Source: Chloroflexota bacterium
GTDB taxonomy: Bacteria > Chloroflexota > Dormibacteria > Dormibacterales > Dormibacteraceae
Length of the DNA stretch: 43,715 bases
Assembly (NCBI GenBank): GCA_005881275.1
Contig: VBEF01000025.1
Span: 1-43,715 of the forward strand
Direction: 5' to 3'
Shown: positions 23,467-31,606 of the stretch, one piece after another
Layout: each line of letters starts with the position of its first letter
Numbering within the stretch: the first letter of the stretch is position 1
The notes under the pieces: model-generated
Database searches by the model: none
What the model was told of the DNA's origin: nothing
The model's input: only the letters and a program-made list of their open reading frames with translations
Translations under genes and position numbers: made by a program

Positions 23467-24728
23467 GCGCCCTCGTGGTTGGCGCGGCGCGCAGCGGCGT
23501 CGCGCTCGCGCTGCACCTCACCGCGCGGGGTGAGCAGGTGCGCGTGGTCGATCGCAAGCCCGAAGCCGAGCTCTTGTCAACGATCGCGCAGATGCCATCG
23601 AGCGTCGAGCTGCGCCTTGGCGGCTATGACGACGCCGTGCTCGAAGGCGTCGACATCGTCTACGCCAGCCCGGGGGTGCCCTGGGATTCCGAGCTGCTCA
23701 ACCAGGCGCGCGCCAAAGGCATCCCCGTATCGAGTGAGATCGACCTGTTTCTCAAGCTGTGCAAGGGAACCGTCGTCGGAATCACGGGGACGAACGGGAA
23801 GACCACGACGACCGCGCTCACCGGCGAAGTGCTCTCGGCCGGCGAGCGGCCGGTGATCGTCGGCGGCAACATCGGAGACACGGTGCTCGACCGCGTGGAG
23901 GACATCACTGCTGAGCACTGGGTCGTGCTAGAGCTCTCGAGCTTCCAGCTCGAGTCCGTCGAGCGGCCTCACCTGCACGTCGGTGTGATCCTCAACATCA
24001 CGCCGGACCACCTCGACCGCCACCACACGCTCGATCGCTATATGGATCTCAAGGCACGAGCCATCGAGTTCGCCGAGCCGGATGACTACGCCGTCCTCAA
24101 CTCTCGAGACGAGCTGGTGCGCGGGCTCGCATCACGCACGCGTGGACGGGTCGTTTGGTTCGACCAGCACCAGCCTCTGCCGCCGATGTCTCTGCCCGGA
24201 CGTCACAACATGGAGAACGCCCTCGCCGCGGCGGCCGTAGGGCGCATCGCCGGGTTGAGCGACGAGACCATCAACGCTGCGATCCGTTCGTTCAAGGGCG
24301 TCGAGCACCGGCTTGAACTGGTCGGTGAATGGGCTGGCGTGCGTTGGTTCAACGATTCGAAGGCGACCAATCCCGACGCGGGCCGAGTTGCGCTGAATGC
24401 CTTTCCAGGCGCACCGGTGATCTTGATCGCGGGTGGGTACGGCGGCGGATTCGATCTTCGCGAGTGGGTAGCGGACGTGCTCGCGCATGCCGAGGCGGTG
24501 GTCCTGATCGGCGCGTCTGCGGATGACCTGGCTGAGGCCCTGCGGGATCATCCGAACGTCCTCCGCGCCCAATCGCTCGAGGAGGCCGTGTCGATCGCGG
24601 CCGGTCTTGCGCGCCAGGGCGGCGTCGTGCTGTTGAGCCCCGCCTACAAGAGCTTTGACATGTTCAAGGACTTCGAGGACCGCGGCAACCAGTTCAAAGA
24701 GCTGGTCCGCCGACGGTTTGCAGCGTGA
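23463..24728 (+). CDS. murD: UDP-MurNAc-L-alanine--D-glutamate ligase MurD
   Basis: MurD adds D-Glu to UDP-MurNAc-L-Ala. The 421-residue protein has a Rossmann-like start (VVGAARSGVALALHL), P-loop GITGTNGKTTTT (about 107-118), the LELSSFQLE motif characteristic of MurD, NITPDHLDRH, and the C-terminal FNDSKATNPDA and LLSPAYKSFDMFKDFEDRG motifs. GTG 23463 overlaps the mraY stop (GTGA), and the stop overlaps the ftsW start in the same way. Confidence 0.96.
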   Translation: MSALVVGAARSGVALALHLTARGEQVRVVDRKPEAELLSTIAQMPSSVELRLGGYDDAVLEGVDIVYASPGVPWDSELLNQARAKGIPVSSEIDLFLKLCKGTVVGITGTNGKTTTTALTGEVLSAGERPVIVGGNIGDTVLDRVEDITAEHWVVLELSSFQLESVERPHLHVGVILNITPDHLDRHHTLDRYMDLKARAIEFAEPDDYAVLNSRDELVRGLASRTRGRVVWFDQHQPLPPMSLPGRHNMENALAAAAVGRIAGLSDETINAAIRSFKGVEHRLELVGEWAGVRWFNDSKATNPDAGRVALNAFPGAPVILIAGGYGGGFDLREWVADVLAHAEAVVLIGASADDLAEALRDHPNVLRAQSLEEAVSIAAGLARQGGVVLLSPAYKSFDMFKDFEDRGNQFKELVRRRFAA

Positions 24729-25942
24729 GCACGGCTGCTCAATCCAGGCCGCAGCCGGACCGGCTGCTGCTTTTCACCACGGTTCTCCTGTGCGCGGGCG
24801 GGTTGATCATGGTCACGAGCGCCAGCGTCGCCTTCGCCTACAACCAGCACCAGTCCACCTTCTATTACGCGGAGCGTCAGGCCGCGTGGTTGCTGATCGG
24901 ATTCGTCGCGCTGTTCGTACTGGCTCGGATCGACTACCGGCGGATCCGGCCGCTCGCTCCGGCGGGCGCCGTCGCTGCGGCGCTTTTGATGCTATTGGTC
25001 CTCATCCCACACCTCGGGGTCAGCGTCAACGGGGCGCGCCGTTGGTTCGACGCCGGGCCGCTCGGCACATTTCAGCCGTCGGAGCTGGGGAAGCTCGCCT
25101 TCGCCGTTTTCATCGCACACTGGATCGACCGCAACTCGCACCGCATGGGCCAATTCCAGCAGGTCTTCGTGCCGTTTGCGGCGATGCTTGCCGGCGTCCT
25201 TGTCCTCCTGATGCTGGAGCGCGACCTCGGCACGGCGATCGTCACCGTCGGCATCTTTCTCAGCGCCTTCTGGGCCGGCGGCGGCCGCCTGCGCCACATC
25301 ATCCTGCTCGTCGCTGGCCTCGGCCTGGGATTCATCGCCGTCACCCTGCTCGAGCCGTACCGGATGGCACGGCTCACGGCGTTCAAGAATCCGTGGGCCG
25401 ATCCTCTTGGCGCCGGCTTCCAGGCCACGCAGTCGCTTTACGGGCTCGCGTCAGGGGGCATCTTCGGGGTGGGCATTGGTCACTCGATCGAGAAGTACGG
25501 CTGGCTGCCGGAGGCGCACACCGACTTCATCTTCGCCATCGTCGGCGAGGAGACCGGCTTGATCGGAACGACCCTGATCATGCTGGGGTTTCTCGTCTTT
25601 GGCATCCGGGGCTACCGCGCGTCGCTACGCGCGCCGGACAGGTTCGGCATGGCGCTCGCCGCCTCGATCACGACCTGGGTGACGTTCGAGGCCTTCCTCA
25701 ACATGGCCACCGTGACCAACACGCTGCCCATCACCGGCGTCCCTCTGCCATTTTTCAGCTATGGAGGAACCGCGCTCGCGACGACGCTGGCCGCGGTCGG
25801 CCTGTTGCTGAGCATCGCGCGCCGCGGGTCAGGTTCGGCGTTGCGGAACAATCGACAGTCAGATGAGACTTTTGATCGCGGGAGGCGGAACCGGCGGACA
25901 CCTGTTTCCGGCGCTCGCGGTCGCGCGAGCGTTCCGCGCTGA
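24725..25942 (+). CDS. ftsW: Septal peptidoglycan glycosyltransferase FtsW (SEDS)
   Basis: FtsW is the SEDS polymerase partnered with FtsI. The 405-residue product has about ten membrane segments, with SEDS landmarks NGARRWFDAGPLGTFQPSELGKLA, ERDLGTAIV (catalytic Asp region), the large loop QATQSLYGLASGGIFGVGIGHS, and TGVPLPFFSYGGTALA near the end. The last 27 or so residues are Arg-rich and come from DNA that also encodes the MurG N-terminus, because the frame runs 80 bases into murG. The tail is therefore probably not conserved. Confidence 0.95.
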   Translation: MSTAAQSRPQPDRLLLFTTVLLCAGGLIMVTSASVAFAYNQHQSTFYYAERQAAWLLIGFVALFVLARIDYRRIRPLAPAGAVAAALLMLLVLIPHLGVSVNGARRWFDAGPLGTFQPSELGKLAFAVFIAHWIDRNSHRMGQFQQVFVPFAAMLAGVLVLLMLERDLGTAIVTVGIFLSAFWAGGGRLRHIILLVAGLGLGFIAVTLLEPYRMARLTAFKNPWADPLGAGFQATQSLYGLASGGIFGVGIGHSIEKYGWLPEAHTDFIFAIVGEETGLIGTTLIMLGFLVFGIRGYRASLRAPDRFGMALAASITTWVTFEAFLNMATVTNTLPITGVPLPFFSYGGTALATTLAAVGLLLSIARRGSGSALRNNRQSDETFDRGRRNRRTPVSGARGRASVPR

Positions 25943-26906
25943 GGAGCCGGACGGTGGTGTCTTGCTGGTCGGCCGTATGGGTGGCCCCGAGGAGCGCCTC
26001 GTCCCTGCGGCAGGCTTCGATCTCCGGACCGTCCGAGTGCGCGGGCTCGATCGTGACGCGGTGTGGAAGAACGTCGCGCTGCCGGCGCTCATACCGTTGG
26101 CGCTTCGCTCAGCCCTGCGCATCGTCGACGAGTTTCGCCCGGACGTCGTGCTCGGCATGGGTGGCTACGTGATGGCGCCCGCGGTGGCGGCCGCACGCAT
26201 GCGCCGCATTCCTTATGTCCTGCATGAGAAGGATGTGAGGCCGGGGCTGGCGACCCGCTACTTCGCGGCAGGCGCGGCCACGGTGTGCACAACGCTGCCT
26301 GGAACCGAGAGCCGCTTGCGCGACGTTCGCGTGGTGCTGACCGGCGTTCCTCTGCGCGACGGCTTCACGCCGCGCACACCCGGCGTGCCGCCGCGCAGGC
26401 TGCTCGTGACCGGCGGAAGCCAGGGCGCGCGCAAGCTGAACCTTGCGGTGTGGTCGGCCCTGGACAGGCTGTGCGCGAGATTCGAAGAGGTGGTTCATGT
26501 CGCGGGCCAGCAAGGCGCGGAGGGGATCGCCGAGCATGCGCGCGACGGGTACACCGCGGTTGCCTTCGCCGACGATATGCCGAAGCTGATGGGTCGCGCC
26601 GACCTGATCGTCAGTCGCGCCGGCGTCGGAACCATCGCCGAGGCGGCGGCGGTCGGTCTGCCCATGGTCTTGATCCCCGGCACGTTTGGCGGCGGGCACC
26701 AGGAGGAGAACGCGGCCGCGATGGTCGCCGCCGGGGCCGCGGTCAGCATCGCCGATGACGACCTCACGGGTGACAGCCTGGTAAAAGCGATCGAGGGCCT
26801 CGACTCCGATCGACTCCGCGCCATGGCTAAGGCATCCGCCGCCGCAGGACGCCGAGACGCGGCTCAGCGCGTTCTGGCGGTGCTGCGCGAGGTCGCAAGG
26901 CGGTGA
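25863..26906 (+). CDS. murG: UDP-GlcNAc--lipid I N-acetylglucosaminyl transferase MurG
   Basis: MurG converts lipid I to lipid II at the inner membrane face. The 347-residue GT28 protein starts MRLLIAGGGTGGH, with the GGTGGH donor/acceptor loop, then VLGMGGYVMAPAV, LLVTGGSQGARKLN and SRAGVGTIAEAAAVGLPMVLIP with the E-rich GGGHQEENA loop. The usual HEQNxxxG motif reads HEKDVRPG. It starts 80 bases inside ftsW. Its stop overlaps murC (GTGA). Confidence 0.94.
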   Translation: MRLLIAGGGTGGHLFPALAVARAFRAEEPDGGVLLVGRMGGPEERLVPAAGFDLRTVRVRGLDRDAVWKNVALPALIPLALRSALRIVDEFRPDVVLGMGGYVMAPAVAAARMRRIPYVLHEKDVRPGLATRYFAAGAATVCTTLPGTESRLRDVRVVLTGVPLRDGFTPRTPGVPPRRLLVTGGSQGARKLNLAVWSALDRLCARFEEVVHVAGQQGAEGIAEHARDGYTAVAFADDMPKLMGRADLIVSRAGVGTIAEAAAVGLPMVLIPGTFGGGHQEENAAAMVAAGAAVSIADDDLTGDSLVKAIEGLDSDRLRAMAKASAAAGRRDAAQRVLAVLREVARR

Positions 26907-28195
26907 GAGTGCACCTGATGGGCGTGGGCGGGGCCGGAGTCTCAGCGCTGGCAAAGGTCTTTCTGGCGCGCGGCGACGATGTCAGCGGCTGCGACATCAA
27001 GGAATCGGAAACGACGAGCGAGCTCGAGGAGGCGGGCGTGAGGTTCCTCCTCGGACACGATCCCGAGCATGTCCTCGGCCAGGACCTGCTCGTCTACAGC
27101 GGCGCGGTCAAGAGGTCACCTGAGCTCGACGCGGCGCGCGCGATGGGCCTCAAGGTGCTGAGCCGCGCCGAGATGCTGGCCCAGCTGATCAACGAAACCG
27201 ACTCGATCGCCGTCGCGGGCACCGCCGGCAAAACGACTGTCACGCACATGCTCGGGCATATCCTGGTCACGGCCGGGTACGACCCGACGGTCCTGGTCGG
27301 CGACGGATCAAGCGCCCGGTCGGGTCGGTCGGAGTGGCTGATCGCCGAGACCGACGAATCGGACGGCACGCTCACCCTCCACCATCCGCAGCGCGCGATC
27401 GTCACCAACATCGAGCTCGACCACCCAGATCACTTTCGCGACGTCAGCGCGGTGCGCGATCTGTTTCAGTGGTTCGTCGAGGGGCTGCCCGAGAGCGGGT
27501 TGGCCCTCTTGTGCGCAGACGACGACCTGGCGCGCGAGCTCAAACCGCGGGCGCGCAAGGTCACGTATGGGTTCCGCCATGACGCCACCTATCGCTGCGA
27601 GCCTGTGCGTCCGTTTCCGATCTATCGGGGAGTCGACCTGCTCGGCCACGTCAACCTGCGGCAGCCTGGGCGCCACAACATTCAGAACGCAACAGCCGCA
27701 GCCGCGATGGCGCTCGAGCTCGGCGTCGGTTTCAGCGACGTCGCCGGAGCGCTGCAGACCTTTCCCGGCGCGCACCGGCGCATGGAGTTCCTGGGGGTTT
27801 TTCAGGGCGCGGCGGTGTACGACGATTACGCGCACCATCCAACGAAGGTTCGCGCGACGATCGAGGCGGCGCGCGAGCTGCGCCACCGCCGCCTCGTCGT
27901 GGTCTTCCAGCCGCATCGGTACTCCCGCTTGAGCGCGCTGATGCACGACTTCGCGCGCGCGTTCACCGGCGCGGACCGGGTATACGTGCTCGACGTCTAC
28001 AGCGCCGGGGAGGACAACGTCTCCGGCGTTCGCGCGTCCGACCTCGCGCATCAAATTCCGCATGGCATCTACGTCGGCGATTTCACCAAGGCGAAGGAAG
28101 CGCTGGAGGAGATCGTCGGCCCCGATGACCTGGTCCTCCTCATGGGCGCCGGCGATATCAAAAAGTTGGGCGATGACCTGGCGCACAAGATCTAA
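26903..28195 (+). CDS. murC: UDP-MurNAc--L-alanine ligase MurC
   Basis: MurC starts the stem peptide by adding L-Ala to UDP-MurNAc. The 430-residue product opens MRVHLMGVGGAGVSALA, the MurC N-terminal motif, with P-loop AGTAGKTTVTHM (about 105-116), ETDESDGT, NIELDHPDHF, the central FPGAHRRMEFLG and YDDYAHHPTK, and the C-terminal FQPHRYSR. It is shorter than Proteobacterial MurC. It overlaps murB by 23 bases. Confidence 0.95.
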   Translation: MRVHLMGVGGAGVSALAKVFLARGDDVSGCDIKESETTSELEEAGVRFLLGHDPEHVLGQDLLVYSGAVKRSPELDAARAMGLKVLSRAEMLAQLINETDSIAVAGTAGKTTVTHMLGHILVTAGYDPTVLVGDGSSARSGRSEWLIAETDESDGTLTLHHPQRAIVTNIELDHPDHFRDVSAVRDLFQWFVEGLPESGLALLCADDDLARELKPRARKVTYGFRHDATYRCEPVRPFPIYRGVDLLGHVNLRQPGRHNIQNATAAAAMALELGVGFSDVAGALQTFPGAHRRMEFLGVFQGAAVYDDYAHHPTKVRATIEAARELRHRRLVVVFQPHRYSRLSALMHDFARAFTGADRVYVLDVYSAGEDNVSGVRASDLAHQIPHGIYVGDFTKAKEALEEIVGPDDLVLLMGAGDIKKLGDDLAHKI

Positions 28196-29090
28196 CGTCG
28201 CCTGGCTGCGCGAGCTGCCGGGCGTGAAAGAAGGCGAGCCCCTTGCGTCTCGGACCTCGTTTGGCATCGGGGGTCCCGCCGAGTTCTTTTTCGAGTTGGG
28301 TCGCGCGGAAGCCATCGAGAAAGCCATCGACGGCTGCAGCTCGCGAGAAATTCCTTATCTGCTGCTGGGGGCCGGAACCAACCTGCTAGTCGCGGACCGT
28401 GGCGTCGATGGCCTGGTCGTGCGCATCGTGAATCGCGACCACGAGATCGAAGGCACCCGCGTGCGCGCGGGCGCAGGCCTGAAGATGATGCGGCTGGCCC
28501 GCATCGTCGCCGACGCCAACCTCCGCGGCTTCGAGTTTGCGATCGGGGTGCCCGGCACGGTGGGCGGCGCCGTCTACCAGGACGCAGGGTGCTGGGACAG
28601 GGAGATTCGCGAGGTGCTCGTCGAGGTCGAAGGTTATGTGCCGGGCGCCGGCAAGCAAACCTGGAAACCGGACGCGCTGGAGCTTGGCTATCGCACGTCG
28701 GCGCTGCGCGATGGTGCGCTCCGGGGAGCACTCGTGGTCAGCGCAACCGTGCAGCTGGCGCGCGGTGATGGGGAGGAGGCCAGGCAGCTGATGGCCAGGC
28801 TCACCCGCGAGCGGAATGAGACGCAGCCCATCAAGACCAAGAACTGCGGCAGCGTGTTCAAGAACCCGCCGGGCGATTCTGCGGGCCGGCTGGTTCAGGC
28901 TGCGGGACTGAAAGGGGCGCGCGAGGGGGCTGCGGTCGTATCGAGCCTGCATGGCAACTTCATCATCAACGAGGGTGGCGCGACTGCCGCCGACGTCCGC
29001 CGGCTTATCGAGCGCGTGATGGCGGAGGTCAAGCGTCGATTTGGAATCCAGCTCGAACCGGAGGTCGAGATGGTGGGACGCTGGAAGTGA
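28173..29090 (+). CDS. murB: UDP-N-acetylenolpyruvoylglucosamine reductase MurB
   Basis: MurB reduces the enolpyruvyl group to MurNAc using FAD and NADPH. The product has 305 residues from ATG 28173, which lies within the murC 3' end; the longer frame upstream is antisense-like murC overlap and is not used. Features are TSFGIGGPAEFF and LLLGAGTNLLVADRG (FAD site), GVPGTVGGAVYQDAGCW, the active-site Ser in NCGSVFKNPPGDSAGRL, and the C-terminal EPEVEMVG Glu. The GSVFKNP spelling fits the short type II MurB. Confidence 0.94.
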   Translation: MTWRTRSNVAWLRELPGVKEGEPLASRTSFGIGGPAEFFFELGRAEAIEKAIDGCSSREIPYLLLGAGTNLLVADRGVDGLVVRIVNRDHEIEGTRVRAGAGLKMMRLARIVADANLRGFEFAIGVPGTVGGAVYQDAGCWDREIREVLVEVEGYVPGAGKQTWKPDALELGYRTSALRDGALRGALVVSATVQLARGDGEEARQLMARLTRERNETQPIKTKNCGSVFKNPPGDSAGRLVQAAGLKGAREGAAVVSSLHGNFIINEGGATAADVRRLIERVMAEVKRRFGIQLEPEVEMVGRWK

Positions 29091-30040
29091 AGCTCGCCGT
29101 GCTGAGGGGAGGGAAGTCCGCGGAGCGAGAAGTCTCGCTGCGCTCGGGTGAGCAGGTGGCTAAAGCGCTGGGCCGCCGCGGCCACGACGTCACCCCAGTT
29201 GATCTCGACGCGAGCACGTGGGACGTCCTGCGCGACGGCGATTTCGATTGTGTGTTCAACGCACTTCACGGCCGGTTTGGCGAGGACGGCACCGTCCAGG
29301 GAATGCTCGAGCTGCTCGGTCTGGCCTATACGGGTTCGGGCGTGCTCGCCTCCGCGCTATGCATGGACAAGTCGCGGGCAGGCAAGATCCTGGGCGCGAT
29401 CGGGCTTCACGTGCCCGAGTTCGAGGAGCTCGAAATCAAGGAAGGCGTGGCCGCCGACGTGGTGGAGCGCGTTGTATCGCGCTTCGGCCTGCCGCTCGTC
29501 ATAAAGCCTGCGCGCGAGGGATCGACGATCGGCCTCACGATCGCCAAAGACGCGGACGCGGTCGCCAGCGGGCTTGTGCTGGCGGGCCGTTACGACAGAC
29601 GCGTTCTCGTGCAGCGGTTCGCCGCGGGGACCGAGATCACGATCGGCGTCCTTGCGACACCCGACCTTCAGGTCTTGCCGACACTGGAGATCGTCAGCGA
29701 GAACCCTGTGTACGACTACGACGCGAAGTACACGGCCGGCAAATCGCACCACATCATCCCGGCCCGTATCCCCGAGGCAGCGCGCAAGGCAGCCTCTGAA
29801 ACCGCGGCGCGCGCTTTCACGGAGCTCGGTTGCTCCGGCATGGCGCGGGTCGACATCATCGTCGGCGCGGATGGCACGCCGTGGGTGCTCGAGGTCAACA
29901 CCGTGCCTGGCTTGACCGAGCTGTCACTCCTTCCGGACGCGGCGCGCGCGGCGGGCGTCGCGTTCGATGAGGTTTGCCAGCGCCTGGTCGACCACGCCGT
30001 TGGTCGGCATCGACGTCACGTCGGGCCGGCGGCTGTATGA
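29087..30040 (+). CDS. ddl: D-alanine--D-alanine ligase
   Basis: Ddl makes the D-Ala-D-Ala dipeptide used by MurF. The 317-residue ATP-grasp enzyme has LRGGKSAEREVSLRSG at the start, NALHGRFGEDGTVQG, YTGSGVLASALCMDK, LVIKPAREGSTIGL (ATP loop), VYDYDAKYTAGKSHHI and the Mg/ATP motif VLEVNTVPGLTELSLLP. YDYDAKY points to a true D-Ala-D-Ala rather than a D-Ala-D-Lac ligase. GTG 29087 overlaps the murB stop and the TGA overlaps ftsQ (ATGA). Confidence 0.96.
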   Translation: MKLAVLRGGKSAEREVSLRSGEQVAKALGRRGHDVTPVDLDASTWDVLRDGDFDCVFNALHGRFGEDGTVQGMLELLGLAYTGSGVLASALCMDKSRAGKILGAIGLHVPEFEELEIKEGVAADVVERVVSRFGLPLVIKPAREGSTIGLTIAKDADAVASGLVLAGRYDRRVLVQRFAAGTEITIGVLATPDLQVLPTLEIVSENPVYDYDAKYTAGKSHHIIPARIPEAARKAASETAARAFTELGCSGMARVDIIVGADGTPWVLEVNTVPGLTELSLLPDAARAAGVAFDEVCQRLVDHAVGRHRRHVGPAAV

Positions 30041-30936
30041 AGTTCCGCCGCCGGAGCTCCGTACTCCCTCGTGCGCCGTGGCCCAACGGGCTGGAGCGCA
30101 CCGAGCCTCTGCGTGGACAGCTGTGGACGCGATCGGAGCGGGCGCTTCGCGAACCGGACGTGCACTGGGCGCGCAAGGTCATCGCCGCCGCCGCGGCCGG
30201 CATCGAGATCGCCGTGCTGGTCTACCTGTGGTTCGGCCCGGCCCTGACGCTGCACAACGTGCAGGTGATCGGCGCGCGCCACATGACGTCGAGCCAGATC
30301 GCCCACGCCGCCGGACTGTCGGGTGACGGGTCGGTCATCTCGGTCGATGGAGAGATGGCGAAGCAGCGCCTGCTCAACCAGGTGTGGATTCGCTCGGCGA
30401 AGGTGATGCCGCAGCTGCCGGGAACCGTCTTGGTGCAGGTCAGCGAGTGGGAGCCCGTGGCGTCATATCACGCAGGCCCGTCGACCAAGCTCTATCTCCT
30501 TTCGAGTCAAGCGATAGTCCTCGGCACGACCACAAGCACAGCCGGGCTGGTCGACGTGCAAGGTCCGACCGGGAGCGACCCGCGGGTGGGGGACCGCGCG
30601 CTCGACGCTCAGCTGCTGACCGCCCTGGTGAACATGCAGCGAGCGTTTCCGACTTTGTTCGGTCAGGACGTCGCGGGATTCATCTTCGACTCGTGCGGGT
30701 CTCTCACATTGGTGGCCAAGAAGGGTTGGAAGGTTTACTTCGGCCGGGTGCTGACGCCCGAGGAGTTCGGCACCTTGCGCGACAAGCTGACTGCGTTGAA
30801 GGCGCTCGCGCGCGACGTCAACTACAGCTCGCCTGACCTCGATTACGTCAACGTCATGAACCCTGCCGAGCCGGCCGTTGGCTTCAAATCGCGGCCGGCG
30901 GCCGCAGCGCCGCCGACTCCGAATCCATGCAAGTAA
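30037..30936 (+). CDS. ftsQ: Cell division protein FtsQ/DivIB
   Basis: The product has 299 residues from ATG 30037 (ATGA overlap with ddl). A long basic cytoplasmic region (residues 1-46) is followed by one membrane helix (about 47-69, VIAAAAAGIEIAVLVYLWFGPAL), a POTRA domain beginning LHNVQVIGARHMTSSQIAHAAGL, and the beta domain with QVWIRSAKVMPQLPGTVLVQVSEWEPVA, which is the FtsQ-type signature. It links FtsL to the early divisome. Its C-terminus is Pro/Ala rich. It is followed by a 670-base break in the cluster. Confidence 0.9.
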   Translation: MKFRRRSSVLPRAPWPNGLERTEPLRGQLWTRSERALREPDVHWARKVIAAAAAGIEIAVLVYLWFGPALTLHNVQVIGARHMTSSQIAHAAGLSGDGSVISVDGEMAKQRLLNQVWIRSAKVMPQLPGTVLVQVSEWEPVASYHAGPSTKLYLLSSQAIVLGTTTSTAGLVDVQGPTGSDPRVGDRALDAQLLTALVNMQRAFPTLFGQDVAGFIFDSCGSLTLVAKKGWKVYFGRVLTPEEFGTLRDKLTALKALARDVNYSSPDLDYVNVMNPAEPAVGFKSRPAAAAPPTPNPCK

Positions 30937-30992
30937 TCGTCATCGCGGTCGCTTTCGCGATCCTTCAATAACTTCGGCGCCATCCGCCGCCA

Positions 30993-31139
30993 CTACCTGT
31001 AGTCGCGAAACCACCCAGCGGCCAGGTAAGTCAGGTAGACCAGTCCGTAGACGATCACGCCGACAATGCCGATTGTTCCGAGCCGCACGCCAATTTCAGC
31101 CGTTGTCTGGCGGGCTGCCGCGATTGCTGCTCGCTCCAT
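30993..31139 (-). CDS. Possible small single-pass membrane protein (48 aa)
   Basis: On the minus strand between ftsQ and ftsA, ATG 31139 to TAG 30993-30995 encodes 48 residues. The first 19 are amphipathic (ERAAIAAARQTTAEIGVRL), followed by one clear membrane helix (TIGIVGVIVYGLVYLTYLAAG) and a basic WFRDYR end, a coherent small membrane protein. No strong ribosome site is seen; GTG 31148 is an alternative start. It is oriented against the dcw cluster, as is the HNH relic upstream of it. No family is recognised. Confidence 0.45.
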   Translation of the reverse strand: MERAAIAAARQTTAEIGVRLGTIGIVGVIVYGLVYLTYLAAGWFRDYR

Positions 31140-31206
31140 GGCATACACGGTCTTCTTCGTGGTTGAGCAGCGGCTGCGTTCTCGCTTAGAAATTGCTCAG
31201 AAGGAT

Positions 31207-31350
31207 TCAGTCTGGCCCTCTGGGCAAGCCGAAGGTGACAGTTGGGGCGATGGTCACGGTCTGCCCCGTCATCGCATTTGATCAGCTGCCATCCGCTCTC
31301 ATGCACCATGCGACGGTGCCGGCGACAGAGCAGGACTCGAAGGCGCCGCC
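31207..31350 (-). pseudogene. HNH endonuclease (DUF222/13E12 type) C-terminal relic
   Basis: On the minus strand, one frame reads VLLCRRHRRMVHESGWQLIK followed by CDDG, which matches the end of the HNH domain in DUF222-type nucleases (LLCRRHHRxVHEGGW). One base later, in another frame, comes QTVTIAPTVTFGLPRGPD and a stop at 31207-31209, which looks like the natural C-terminus. A one-base insertion therefore breaks the gene, and the large upstream part is missing. These nucleases are multi-copy, mobile-like genes in high-GC Gram-positives, so this is a decayed insertion within the cell-division cluster. Confidence 0.6.
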
Positions 31351-31546
31351 TGGAGCATGAGAATAATATACGAACAGACGTATGAAAGGCAAGTAGAATT
31401 TACAGGCTAATCGCAACGTGATCCGAGCCACCAGGCCCGGTCCCCACACCCTCTTCATTGTCCTTTTCTCTGCGAGTCACCACTACTCCTAGATAAGGTT
31501 CTTGCCCGACCCACAAAATCTAGCCCCGCAACGCGCCGGGAGCCGA

Positions 31547-31552
31547 TATAAT
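31547..31552 (+). promoter_or_regulatory. Consensus -10 element before ftsA
   Basis: TATAAT at 31547-31552 is a perfect -10 hexamer 55 bases before the ftsA start, rare in DNA of this GC content. No convincing -35 is found 16-18 bases upstream. It would give ftsA-ftsZ their own promoter, as expected after the 670-base gap. Confidence 0.5.
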
Positions 31553-31606
31553 CCCGCCAACCCGCCCGCACCACCAAATCGTTCCAGGAGGCGTTCCAGC
31601 ACAGTT

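Noticed and set aside
30942..30961. ATCGCG/CGCGAT hairpin after ftsQ as a terminator
   Set aside because: Only a 6-bp stem with an 8-base loop and no T-run; too weak to call.
31368..31383. ATACG-AACAGA-CGTAT inverted repeat as an SOS/LexA box
   Set aside because: It resembles GAACN4GTTC only partly (two mismatches in the second half-site) and has no suitable gene downstream.
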